50,282 nt of DNA from Thermus altitudinis. Lineage in GTDB: Bacteria > Deinococcota > Deinococci > Deinococcales > Thermaceae. Within the stretch, counting starts at the first letter, position 1. Each line of letters begins with the position of its first letter. The stretch lies in contig NZ_JAKTNQ010000017.1 of the NCBI RefSeq assembly GCF_022760835.1, forward strand, positions 1 through 50,282, written 5' to 3'. The notes beneath the pieces are model-generated. The model was not told the DNA's origin. It ran no database searches and saw only the letters and a program-made list of their open reading frames with translations. This document shows, piece after piece, positions 16,987 through 24,976 of the stretch. The position numbers and the translations under genes were made by a program.

Positions 16987-17391
16987 ATGGAAAGGCAAAG
17001 CTTCCCCGAAAGGGAAACCCTGGATGCCACCTTGGGCGTACGCTACCTGAAGCTGGAAAAGGACGAGGTGGTGGCGGAGCTGGAGGTCACCCCCAAGGTG
17101 CACCAACCCTTTGGCTTTCTCCATGGCGGGGCCACGGTGGCCCTGGCGGAAAGCGTGGCCAGCGTGGGGGGGTTCCTCAACTGCCCGCCGGGGCATGCCG
17201 CCTTCGGCCTGGAGATCAACTGCAACCACATCCGCAGGAAAAGCCAAGGCACCATCCGGGCCGTGGGAAGGCCCCTCCACCTGGGCCGCACCACCCAGGT
17301 GTGGGAGGTGAAGGTTTACGACGAGGAAAACAAGCTGGTGGCGGCAAGCCGGTGCACCCTGGCGGTGGTGCCCCTAGAACCAGGTGCGTAG
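16987..17391 (+). CDS. Hotdog-fold thioesterase, PaaI type
   Basis: 134 residues from the ATG at 16987, leaderless with TATACT 7 nt upstream. The hotdog motif VHQPFGFLHGGATVALAES (about residues 38-56) carries the PaaI-type 'HGG' with the following acidic residue, and 'GLEINCNHIRRKSQGTIRAVGRPLHLGRTTQVWEVKVYDEENKLVAASRCTLAVV' completes the fold. The family hydrolyses acyl- or aryl-CoA; T. thermophilus PaaI itself is a phenylacetyl-CoA thioesterase, but this copy is not in a paa cluster, so its substrate stays open. The 3' end overlaps the convergent M19 dipeptidase gene by 18 bp. Confidence 0.85.
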   Translation: MERQSFPERETLDATLGVRYLKLEKDEVVAELEVTPKVHQPFGFLHGGATVALAESVASVGGFLNCPPGHAAFGLEINCNHIRRKSQGTIRAVGRPLHLGRTTQVWEVKVYDEENKLVAASRCTLAVVPLEPGA

Positions 17392-18336
17392 CCAGCGAAG
17401 CCAGTTGCCCCCCAGGAAGCCCTCATCCCCCAAGGCCCAGAGGTCCCGGTGCCGGTCCAGGCCCAAGGGCACCGCCTCGAGGCCAAACCCCCCGTCCCAA
17501 TCCGTGCCCAAGCCCACCCTTTCCGGGCCTAAGAGGGTTTCCGCATGGGCCTTGTGGCGGAAAAAGGCCTCCAGGGGAAGCCGGGGATCCCCCCGCCTCC
17601 AGTTGGGGTCCAAGAAGGCGTTGAAGGGCACCAGGCCCAAGACCCCCTCCCGCTCCCTTAGGGCCTCCATAAGCCGGTCGGAGAGATGCCGGGGGGAGGG
17701 CACCAGGGCCCGGGCATTGGCATGGGTGGCGCAAACCGGGCCCGAAAAGGCCTCTAGGGCCTCTAGGGCCGCCGCCTCCGCCAGGTGGGAAAGGTCCAGG
17801 GCCACACCCCAAGCCTCCATCTTCCGCAGAAGGGCCTTTCCCGCCTCGGTAAGGGGGGCTTCCTCGGCGTTGCCCCCAGCGTAGGCGTTCCGGGTGGCCC
17901 AGGTGAGGGAAAGGAGCCTAAGGCCCCTTTGGCGCAAGGGGAGGAGGTCCTCCGGATCGGCCAGGGCGTGGGCCCCCTCCAGGAGGAGCACCAGCCCCAG
18001 GACAAGGTCCTGGGGATAGCGGGCCAGGTGGGCCTCTAGGTCCTCGCCCTCCCGCAGGATCCGCACCCAGCCCTTGGCCTCCCAAGCCTCATATAGGGCC
18101 AGCTGGGCGTACACCTCCTCCTGCCAGTCCGCCTGTCCCCCCTCCCGGGGGTCCACGAACAAGGTGGCGAAGGCCACGGCCACCCTGGCCTCCCGAAGGC
18201 TGGGGAGGCTTACGAGGGGGGTTTCCGGATGGGGGTCCACTTCCCTCAGGCGGTCTAAGGGAAGGGAAGGGTCCCGGCCCAGGGCGCGAGCGTTATGGGC
18301 CAGGTCCAGGTGGGCGTCCACCATGACGGGCTCCAT
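17374..18336 (-). CDS. Membrane dipeptidase-like metallopeptidase (M19 renal dipeptidase family)
   Basis: 320 residues. The M19 metal site is visible in order: HxD in MVDAHLDL (H9, D11), the bridging glutamate in VLLLEGAHAL, then the histidines in CATHANARAL and PSPRHLSD, and 'VGLGTDWDGG' near the C-terminus. It hydrolyses dipeptides, including D-containing ones in some members. There is no signal peptide, so it is cytosolic. The ATG has TAGAGT 6 nt upstream and no Shine-Dalgarno (leaderless). It shares a 23-bp divergent promoter region with uvrC. Confidence 0.88.
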   Translation of the reverse strand: MEPVMVDAHLDLAHNARALGRDPSLPLDRLREVDPHPETPLVSLPSLREARVAVAFATLFVDPREGGQADWQEEVYAQLALYEAWEAKGWVRILREGEDLEAHLARYPQDLVLGLVLLLEGAHALADPEDLLPLRQRGLRLLSLTWATRNAYAGGNAEEAPLTEAGKALLRKMEAWGVALDLSHLAEAAALEALEAFSGPVCATHANARALVPSPRHLSDRLMEALREREGVLGLVPFNAFLDPNWRRGDPRLPLEAFFRHKAHAETLLGPERVGLGTDWDGGFGLEAVPLGLDRHRDLWALGDEGFLGGNWLRWLRTWF

Positions 18337-18342
18337 AGGGGC

Positions 18343-18352
18343 ACTCTACAAT
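18343..18352. promoter_or_regulatory. Bidirectional promoter: overlapping -10 boxes for M19 dipeptidase and uvrC
   Basis: On the minus strand TAGAGT (18348 to 18343) lies 6 nt before ATG 18336. On the plus strand TACAAT (18347-18352) lies 7 nt before GTG 18360. The boxes share the TA at 18347-18348. A possible -35 for uvrC, ATGACG at 18323-18328 (18-nt spacer), lies inside the dipeptidase start. Confidence 0.55.
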
Positions 18353-18359
18353 GGGAAAC

Positions 18360-20138
18360 GTGCGGCTTTCCCAGCTTCCTCCCCTTCCCGAGACCCCCGG
18401 GGTCTACCTCTGGAAACAGGGGGAAGAGGTCCTCTACGTGGGCAAGACCAAGAACCTGAGGGCCCGGGTGCGCAGCTACTTCCACGCCGAGGGCAAAGCG
18501 GCCCGCATCGCCCAGGAGGCCACGGGCCTGGACTTCATCGCCACCCGGGACGAGGTGGAAGCCCTCCTCCTCGAGGCCAACCTCATCAAGGCCCACCGCC
18601 CGCCCTATAACGTCCTCCTCAAGGACGACAAGCACTATCCCTTTCTGAAGCTCACCCAAGAACCCTTCCCCACCCTTTTGGTGGTGCGGCGGGTGGAGGA
18701 GGACGGGGCCAGGTACTATGGCCCCTTCCCCGAGGCCAGCGCCCTAAGGCGCATCAAGACCCTCATTGACCGGCTTTTCCCCTTGCGCAAGAACTCCGGC
18801 TACCCCATGAAAAGGCGGCGCTACCCCTGCCTCAACTACAGCATGGGCCGCTGCCTAGCCCCTTGCGTGGGCCTGGCCGACCCCCAGGCCTACGGGGAGG
18901 CGGTGCGCCAGGTGGAGGCGGTGCTGGAAGGCAAGGTGGACCACCTCCTGAAGGAGCTGGAAGCCAAGATGCGGGAGGCCGCCCAAAGGCTGGAGTTTGA
19001 GCGGGCGGCGGAGATCCGGGACCAGAGGGAGGCCCTGAAGGCCTTCTTTTCCACAGCCCAGCAGGCCGTTGATCCAAAGATGGGGGACCTGGACTTCCTG
19101 GGCCTGGCCCAGGCGGGACCGTTGGCGGTGGTGCAGCTTTACCAGGTGCGCTCGGGGCGTATCCTGGGAAGGATCAGCCGGGTGGTGGAGAAGGAGGAGG
19201 CCAGCCCAGAGGAAATCCTCTGGGCCTTCCTCAGGGACTACTACCTGCAGGCCTCGCCCCTGCCGCCCTTGGTCCTGCTCCCTTTCCCCCTGGAGGACCT
19301 GGAAAGCCTGGAGGCCCTCCTCCGCCGCCGGGCCGGGCGGAAGGTGGAGCTGAGGGTGCCCAAGAAAGGGGAAAAGCTAAGGCTTCTGGAGCTGGCGGAA
19401 AAAAATGCCCGCCTGGCCTTGGAAACCGAGCTCAAGCAGCGGGAGAAGCGGGGGGACCACCCGGCCCTAAAGGCCCTCCAGGAGATCCTGGGGCTTGCCC
19501 AAAGGCCCTTCCGCCTCGAGGGCTACGACGTGAGCCACCTCCAGGGCCAGGCTCGGGTCTTCTCCCTGGCGGTCTTTGAGGGGGGAAGGCCCAAGCGGGC
19601 GGAGTACCGCAGGATGCGCCTGAAGTCAGGGAACGACGACTACGCCGCCATGGAGGAGGGGGTCTTTCGCCGCTTTACGGGAAGCCTTAAAGACCTACCC
19701 CTCCCTGACCTCCTCCTGATTGACGGCGGCCTGGGCCAGGTGCGGGCTGCGGCCAGGGCTTTGGAAAGGGCCGGGCTGAACCTTCCCCTGGTGGGCCTGG
19801 CCAAGCGGGAGGAGGTCCTCCTCACCCCCGAGGGCCGGGAGATCCGCCTGCCCCTGACCCATCCGGCCTTGCAGCTCCTCATCCACCTGCGGGACGAAAC
19901 CCACCAAAACGGGCTTCGCTACCACCAGAAACGGAGAAGCCAGGAGCTTTTCCAGATTCTAGAGGGCATCCCGGGTATCGGGGAAGCCAGAAAGCGGCTT
20001 CTATTGGAACGGTACGGGGGGCTTAGGGCCCTGAAGGAAGCCCCCTTGGAGGAGCTGGCCCGCTTGCCCGGCATGAACCGCAAGGCCGCCGAGGCATTGA
20101 GACATGCGCTCCAGTCAAAGGAACGCAAACAGTGGTGA
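18360..20138 (+). CDS. uvrC: UvrABC excinuclease subunit C
   Basis: 592 residues from the GTG at 18360. The ATG at 18351 overlaps the -10 box TACAAT, so it cannot be in a mature transcript; the GTG fits the leaderless rule and begins MRLSQLPPLPETPGVYLWKQ, the standard UvrC start. Domains: GIY-YIG nuclease (about 1-90; PGVYLWKQ...VLYVGKTKNLRARVRSYF) for the 3' incision, UVR helical hairpin that binds UvrB (about 198-232; DHLLKELEAKMREAAQRLEFERAAEIRDQ region), RNase H-like nuclease for the 5' incision (EGYDVSHLQG, DLLLIDGGLGQ), and a C-terminal double helix-hairpin-helix (ILEGIPGIGEARKRLLLERYGG, LARLPGMNRKAAEAL). Nucleotide excision repair; all catalytic motifs look intact. Confidence 0.96.
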   Translation: MRLSQLPPLPETPGVYLWKQGEEVLYVGKTKNLRARVRSYFHAEGKAARIAQEATGLDFIATRDEVEALLLEANLIKAHRPPYNVLLKDDKHYPFLKLTQEPFPTLLVVRRVEEDGARYYGPFPEASALRRIKTLIDRLFPLRKNSGYPMKRRRYPCLNYSMGRCLAPCVGLADPQAYGEAVRQVEAVLEGKVDHLLKELEAKMREAAQRLEFERAAEIRDQREALKAFFSTAQQAVDPKMGDLDFLGLAQAGPLAVVQLYQVRSGRILGRISRVVEKEEASPEEILWAFLRDYYLQASPLPPLVLLPFPLEDLESLEALLRRRAGRKVELRVPKKGEKLRLLELAEKNARLALETELKQREKRGDHPALKALQEILGLAQRPFRLEGYDVSHLQGQARVFSLAVFEGGRPKRAEYRRMRLKSGNDDYAAMEEGVFRRFTGSLKDLPLPDLLLIDGGLGQVRAAARALERAGLNLPLVGLAKREEVLLTPEGREIRLPLTHPALQLLIHLRDETHQNGLRYHQKRRSQELFQILEGIPGIGEARKRLLLERYGGLRALKEAPLEELARLPGMNRKAAEALRHALQSKERKQW

Positions 20139-20140
20139 GA

Positions 20141-20182
20141 GAGGGCCTCTAAGTTACTGAAGATTGCCGGCTAGAGGCCCTC
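20141..20182. terminator. Hairpin between convergent uvrC and propeller lipoprotein
   Basis: A perfect 11-bp stem, GAGGGCCTCTA (20141-20151) with TAGAGGCCCTC (20172-20182), and a 20-nt loop. It begins 2 nt after the uvrC stop and lies 20 nt past the stop of the opposing gene, so it could serve both. There is no T-run on either side. Confidence 0.55.
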
Positions 20183-20202
20183 ATAGAGGGAAAGGCTATC
20201 AC

Positions 20203-21966
20203 TTACTGGGAAGCCACAATCGTTGCATTTGTACCAACAACAATGAAGCGACCATTGCCGAAGAAAACATCCACTAAGTCCACGGAAGTTCCCGACGTTT
20301 GCTTGGTCCAAGTTACTCCATCCTTAGAAGACAAAATTGTCCCCCACCAGCCCACCGCTACATAGATGCCGTTTCCAGCAGCAACTCCCAAAAGTGTGCT
20401 TGATGTACCAGAAACCCCCACCGTCCAACGAAGGCCATCTGCGGAGCGCAACACAGTATCCCCATGCCCAACCGCTATAAATTGCCCGTTGCCGTACACA
20501 ACTCCTCTCAGTTTATAGCTAGCAACTTTACCAGAACGCCAAGTAACTCCGTCCTCGGATACGGTGATGATGCCGTTGTCGCCCACAGCAACAAACCGGC
20601 CATTGCCAAAAGTTACGTCGTTCAGGCCCTCGGTTGTGGAGGAATCTCGCGCTACCCAGCTCACACCATCATCCGAAGTTAAAATGGTACCCCGTGCCCC
20701 CACCGCGACATACCGATTGTTCCCGTAGGTAACACCATATAGGGGGTTACTACTTGTAGCCCGCGGACTCCAATTCAAAGCATCTATCGAGGTCAAAATC
20801 GCTGTCTGGCCCACGCCTACAAACTCGCCGTTACCGTAGGCAACGTCGTAGATGATATAACCATCATTTTCCCTTCCTTGCCAAGCCAAGCCATCCTGAG
20901 AAGTCATGACAACCGTACGTAAACCGTTGCCTGAATAGTAACCTCCTACCACCAAGAACCTGTTATCAACAAACAAACCACCAAAGAAATCTGCCTTAAG
21001 GCCAGCGGTACGCAAGTACCACGCGGTGCCGTCAGAGGAACTTACAACCACGCCATTTCCCCCAACAGCCACAAACTGGCCGTTAACGTAGGACACATCA
21101 AACAAGTTACTACCCGTACCGGAGGATTGCTCTGTCCAGTTTAACCCATCTTCTGAAGCCCAAATCTTCCCATCTGCCCCAACTACAACGTACTTATTTG
21201 CCCCATAAGCAATGCTGCTGAGATAGTACCAAAGCTGGCTCGTCCGTTCCCACGTAACTCCGTCAATAGAAGTATAGACCCTCTGACTAGCGACGACCAC
21301 ATAGCGACCCTTAGCAAACACCACATCTTGAAGATACTCATAGCTATTAATGTTGCGAATCTGCCAGGTAATCCCGTCTGGAGATGTCAAGAAGCTGCCC
21401 CCATCGCCAACCACTACGAACAGGTTATCCCCGTAAGTGACACCACGGAGATCCCGGGTAGTTCCCGAAGCTCTTACGCTCCAAGTTGATCCGTCACGGG
21501 AGGCCAAAACCGTACCGTTGGCGCCAACCGCTATAAACTGACCCTGGGCGTACGCCACATCGTAAAGGTGATTATTTGTTCCCGATACCCGAACAGTCCA
21601 CTTTTTCCCATCTGTGGACTGCAAGATGGTTCCGTAAGCCCCTACCGCTACGAACGCGTTGTCGCCATACACAACGCCATTGAGGTGTTGCGTTGTTCCG
21701 CTAGAGACGGAACGCCAGCTTTGACCATCGGTGGATATAACGATGACCCCTCCTTCTCCCACACCTACATACTGTCCATTACCGTAAGTTATGCCATTTA
21801 TATTGGTAGCTTGCTGCACTACTTGCCAAGACAGGTTAATGGGTTGTCCTCCATCACGCTCTGAATCCCTAGGCACAGGATTTATCGGACAAGCGGTAAG
21901 CCCTGTGACCAAAACCGCATACAGGAGCGTGCGGGTAACAAACACTTTAACGTAGTTTTTTTTCAT
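20203..21966 (-). CDS. Lipoprotein made of 14 beta-propeller-type repeats
   Basis: 587 residues. A lipoprotein signal ends in VTGLTAC (lipobox, C26). The rest is about fourteen repeats of roughly 39 residues with consensus L.GVTYGNGQFVAVG..GTILTS.DG.TW, followed by a short 'SGT' turn. Each repeat starts at a similar 'V.YGNG.YVAVG' strand, from NINGITYGNGQYVGVG (about 55) to DLVDVFFGNGRFIVVG (about 565). The final repeat lacks its last strand, and the N-terminus supplies one (INLSWQVVQQAT), which would close the ring in the usual velcro manner. It probably faces the cell surface as a binding scaffold. The gene is visibly poorer in G+C and has different codon use from its neighbours, so it was likely acquired. 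It has a classical -35/-10 promoter. Confidence 0.75.
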   Translation of the reverse strand: MKKNYVKVFVTRTLLYAVLVTGLTACPINPVPRDSERDGGQPINLSWQVVQQATNINGITYGNGQYVGVGEGGVIVISTDGQSWRSVSSGTTQHLNGVVYGDNAFVAVGAYGTILQSTDGKKWTVRVSGTNNHLYDVAYAQGQFIAVGANGTVLASRDGSTWSVRASGTTRDLRGVTYGDNLFVVVGDGGSFLTSPDGITWQIRNINSYEYLQDVVFAKGRYVVVASQRVYTSIDGVTWERTSQLWYYLSSIAYGANKYVVVGADGKIWASEDGLNWTEQSSGTGSNLFDVSYVNGQFVAVGGNGVVVSSSDGTAWYLRTAGLKADFFGGLFVDNRFLVVGGYYSGNGLRTVVMTSQDGLAWQGRENDGYIIYDVAYGNGEFVGVGQTAILTSIDALNWSPRATSSNPLYGVTYGNNRYVAVGARGTILTSDDGVSWVARDSSTTEGLNDVTFGNGRFVAVGDNGIITVSEDGVTWRSGKVASYKLRGVVYGNGQFIAVGHGDTVLRSADGLRWTVGVSGTSSTLLGVAAGNGIYVAVGWWGTILSSKDGVTWTKQTSGTSVDLVDVFFGNGRFIVVGTNATIVASQ

Positions 21967-21987
21967 GATAGTGTTCCCCCTATTTCC

Positions 21988-22016
21988 AGCCTAGGTAACT
22001 TTTATGCTCCTGTCAA
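21988..22016 (-). promoter_or_regulatory. Consensus promoter of the propeller lipoprotein (TTGACA-17-TAGGCT)
   Basis: On the minus strand, TTGACA (22016 to 22011) and TAGGCT (21993 to 21988) are 17 nt apart, followed about 10 nt later by an AGGGGG ribosome site and the ATG at 21966. This is the most complete sigma-A type promoter in the window, unlike the -10-only leaderless promoters of the housekeeping genes. Confidence 0.75.
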
Positions 22017-22111
22017 CTAGGTTGCAGGGCCTTTTAACTTTAGGTTTTCCTTAGGAACAACGCAATATAAAGCACGCCCCAAAAACTCCCCCTTTGAACA
22101 CCCACAGAGGT

Positions 22112-22117
22112 TAAGAT
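22112..22117 (+). promoter_or_regulatory. argS: -10 box before argS (TAAGAT)
   Basis: TAAGAT lies 9 nt before the ATG at 22127. The short leader AACCTCCTG contains no Shine-Dalgarno, so argS mRNA probably has a leader of only a few nucleotides or none. Confidence 0.45.
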
Positions 22118-22126
22118 AACCTCCTG

Positions 22127-23905
22127 ATGGTGCGCCGCGCCCTGGAAGAAGCCATCCACCAGGCCCTCAAGGAACTGGGCCTGGACCTCCGTCTAAAGGT
22201 GGCCAAGGCCCCCAAGGACAAGCCCGGGGACTACGGGGTTCCCCTCTTCGCCCTGGCCAAGGAGCTCAGAAAACCCCCCCAGGCCATCGCCCAGGAGCTC
22301 AAGGCCCGGCTGGACCTTCCCCCCTTTGTGGAGGAGGCCATCCCGGTGGGCGGGTACCTGAACTTCCGCATCCGCACGCGGGATCTGCTGGGGGAAGCCC
22401 TTAGGCCCAAGGGCCCTTTCCCCAAGAGGGAAGGCCTGGTGCTCATGGAGCACACCTCGGTGAACCCCAACAAGGAGCTCCACGTGGGCCATCTCAGGAA
22501 CATCGCCCTCGGAGACAGCCTGGCCCGCATCCTGGACTATGCCGGGCGGGAGATCCTGGTCCTCAACTACATTGACGACACGGGCCGCCAGGCAGCGGAA
22601 ACCCTCTTTGCCCTCAGGCACTACGGCCTTTCCTGGGATGGAAAGGAAAAGTACGACCACTTCGCCGGCAGAGCCTACGTGCGCCTCCACCAGGACCCCG
22701 AGTACCCCAACCTACAAGGGGGCATAGAGGAGGTCCTACACGCCCTGGAGCGGGGGGAGCTCCGGGAAGAGGTTAACCGCATCCTTCTGGCCCAGATGGC
22801 CACCATGAAAGCCCTAAACGCCCATTACCACCTACTGGTGTGGGAATCGGACATCGTCCGGGCGGGGCTGCTGGAAAAGGCCCTGCGCATTTTGGAACAA
22901 AGCCCCCATGTGTTCCGCCCCCAGGAGGGCAGGTACGCAGGGGCCCTGGTCATGGACGCAAGCCCCTTCATCCCCGGGCTGGAAGACCCCTACTTCGTCC
23001 TGGTGCGCTCGGGTGGCGCCGCCACCTACTACGCCAAGGACATTGCCTTCCAGTTTTGGAAGATGGGCCTCCTCGAGGGCCTCCACTTCCAGCCTTACCC
23101 CAACCCTTACTATCCCGCCCTCAGGACCAGCGCCCCTGAGGGGGAGGCCTATACCCCCAGGGCCCGGGAGACGGTAAACGTGATTGACGTGCGCCAAAGC
23201 CACCCCCAGGCCCTGGTGCGGGCGGCCTTGGCCCTGGCAGGGCATCCTGAGCTTGCGCAAGGCGCCTTCCACCTGGCCTATGAAACCGTGCTCCTGGAGG
23301 GCAGGCAGATGTCGGGGCGGAAGGGCCTGGCGGTGAGCGTGGACGAGGTCTTGGAAGAGGCAGAGAGGAGAGCCTTGGCCATCATACAGGAGAAAAACCC
23401 CGAGCACCCCGCCAAGGAGGAGGCCGCCAGGATGGTGGCCTTGGGGGCCATCCGCTTCGCCATGGTAAAGACCGAGCCCAAAAAGCAAATAGATTTCCGC
23501 TACGCCGAGGCCCTCTCCTTTGAAGGGGACACCGGGCCCTACGTGCAGTACGCCCACGCCCGGGCCCACAGCATCCTGCGCAAGGCCGGGGAGTGGGGGG
23601 AGGCGGACCTCGCCCAGGCCACCCCTTACGAGCGGGAACTGGCCTTAGCCCTCCTGGACTTTGAGGAGGCGGTGCTGGAGGCCGCCGAGGAGAAAACCCC
23701 CCATGTCTTGGCCCAGTACCTCCTGGACCTGGCAGCCAGCTGGAACGCCTACTACAACGCCAAGGAGGAGGGGCGGCCCGCCACCCCCGTGCTGACGGCG
23801 CCTTCGGGCCTAAGGGAGCTTCGCCTGGGCTTGGTGAAAAGCCTGCAAGAAACCCTGAAGACCGGGCTTTTCCTCCTGGGCATCCCCGCCCCTGAGGTAA
23901 TGTAA
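22127..23905 (+). CDS. argS: Arginyl-tRNA synthetase
   Basis: 592 residues, the same size as the structurally known T. thermophilus ArgRS. An N-terminal Add1 domain (about 1-100) is followed by the class I core: EHTSVNPNKELHVGHLRN, with HVGH as the HIGH motif (about 108-125), 'LNYIDDTGRQAAET', and QMSGRKGLAVSV in place of KMSKS (about 390-401). The 'SFEGDTGPYVQYAHARAHSILRK' stretch and the C-terminal DALR anticodon-binding helices ending in 'TLKTGLFLLGIPAPEVM' follow. It attaches arginine to tRNA-Arg. It is first in a tight operon with the HtrA-like protease (4-nt gap), two deoxynucleoside kinases and a MurE-like ligase. Confidence 0.97.
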   Translation: MVRRALEEAIHQALKELGLDLRLKVAKAPKDKPGDYGVPLFALAKELRKPPQAIAQELKARLDLPPFVEEAIPVGGYLNFRIRTRDLLGEALRPKGPFPKREGLVLMEHTSVNPNKELHVGHLRNIALGDSLARILDYAGREILVLNYIDDTGRQAAETLFALRHYGLSWDGKEKYDHFAGRAYVRLHQDPEYPNLQGGIEEVLHALERGELREEVNRILLAQMATMKALNAHYHLLVWESDIVRAGLLEKALRILEQSPHVFRPQEGRYAGALVMDASPFIPGLEDPYFVLVRSGGAATYYAKDIAFQFWKMGLLEGLHFQPYPNPYYPALRTSAPEGEAYTPRARETVNVIDVRQSHPQALVRAALALAGHPELAQGAFHLAYETVLLEGRQMSGRKGLAVSVDEVLEEAERRALAIIQEKNPEHPAKEEAARMVALGAIRFAMVKTEPKKQIDFRYAEALSFEGDTGPYVQYAHARAHSILRKAGEWGEADLAQATPYERELALALLDFEEAVLEAAEEKTPHVLAQYLLDLAASWNAYYNAKEEGRPATPVLTAPSGLRELRLGLVKSLQETLKTGLFLLGIPAPEVM

Positions 23906-23909
23906 GGGC

Positions 23910-24956
23910 ATGCGCCTTGCCCTCGCCCTCCTCCTCCTCTCTTTGGCCTGGGGCCAGCGCCTAGTCTCCCCCGAGGAAGTGGCGCGAAGCCAGGTGATCC
24001 GCAAGGCCCTGCCCGCGGTGGTCCGGGTCCAGGGTTCCCCCACGGCCCCTGGGGAAAACCAGGTGGTGGGCACCGGCTTCTTCGTAAGCCCCTTTCGCGT
24101 GGTTACCAACTACCACGTGGTCCAGGACCTCACCGACCTCACCGTGCGCCTGAGCGACGGGCGCACCTTCCCCGCGGAGCGCTTCGCCGTGGACCCGGGG
24201 ATTGACATCGCCCTCCTCACGGTGCGGGGACTCCAAGCCCCGGGCACGTTGGGCTTCAGCAAAACCCCTGCCACGAGCCTTCCTTTGGGGATGGGGGTGG
24301 TGCTGGTGGGGTTTCCCTTCGGCCAAGGCCCCTTGGCCTCCTACGGCATCCTATCCGGGATCGGCCCCTTGGAAGTCCCCACCCCTGACCCCAGCGTGGG
24401 GGCCGAGGTGGGGGAGTACCTCTTCACCGACGCCCCCCTCACCGTGGGCAACTCGGGAAGCCCCCTTCTGAACCTGCAAGGGGAGGTGGTCGGGGTGGTG
24501 GCGGACGTGGTGGGGGGGCCCTCGGGGGTGGGAGGCATCGGGGTGGCCATCCCGGCGGAGTTGGTGGCGCAAAGCGTCCAGGACCTGGAGCGCTTTGGCA
24601 TCCCCCAACGGGGCTGGCTGGGGGCCAGCCTGGTGAGCCTGGACGAGCTGCCTCCCGTGCTCCTTAGGGCGGTGGGCCTCACCACCACCCAGGGGGCCAT
24701 GGTGGACCGGGTGGAACCGGGTAGCCCCGCAGCCCGGGCCGGTCTAAGGGGAGCCCAGCGGGACGCCCAGGGAAGGCTTTTGGCCCTAGGGGATGTGATC
24801 CTGGCGGTGAACGGGAAGGCGGTCAAGGACAAGGCGGAGGTGGTCCGCCTCATCGCCCGTTACCGCCCCGGGGACCGGGTGCGGCTAACGCTTTGGCGGG
24901 ATGGGCGGAGGCTCGAGGTCACCCTCACCATGGTGGCCAGGCCCGTCAGCCGTTAG
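23910..24956 (+). CDS. Exported HtrA/Deg-type serine protease with one PDZ domain
   Basis: 348 residues. A signal peptide (MRLALALLLLSLAWGQ) is followed by a trypsin-like S1C domain with the catalytic triad His69 (VVTNYHVVQ), Asp99 (DPGIDIALL) and Ser182 (LTVGNSGSPLL). A single PDZ domain (about 225-345) follows: 'RGWLGASLVSLDELPPVLLRAVGL', 'GAMVDRVEPGSPAARAGLRG', 'LALGDVILAVNGKAVKDKAEVVRLI'. It should degrade or refold damaged proteins in the periplasm. The 'GNSGSP' with Ser instead of the second Gly is common in this group. It starts 4 nt after the argS stop and is co-transcribed. Confidence 0.92.
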   Translation: MRLALALLLLSLAWGQRLVSPEEVARSQVIRKALPAVVRVQGSPTAPGENQVVGTGFFVSPFRVVTNYHVVQDLTDLTVRLSDGRTFPAERFAVDPGIDIALLTVRGLQAPGTLGFSKTPATSLPLGMGVVLVGFPFGQGPLASYGILSGIGPLEVPTPDPSVGAEVGEYLFTDAPLTVGNSGSPLLNLQGEVVGVVADVVGGPSGVGGIGVAIPAELVAQSVQDLERFGIPQRGWLGASLVSLDELPPVLLRAVGLTTTQGAMVDRVEPGSPAARAGLRGAQRDAQGRLLALGDVILAVNGKAVKDKAEVVRLIARYRPGDRVRLTLWRDGRRLEVTLTMVARPVSR

Positions 24957-24976
24957 GCTACCTTGCGGAGGTCAGC

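Noticed and set aside
16966-17280. N-terminal extension of the hydrolase-like gene to 17280
   Set aside because: It is antisense to the thioesterase gene, and the GTG at 16965 has a well-placed -10 box.
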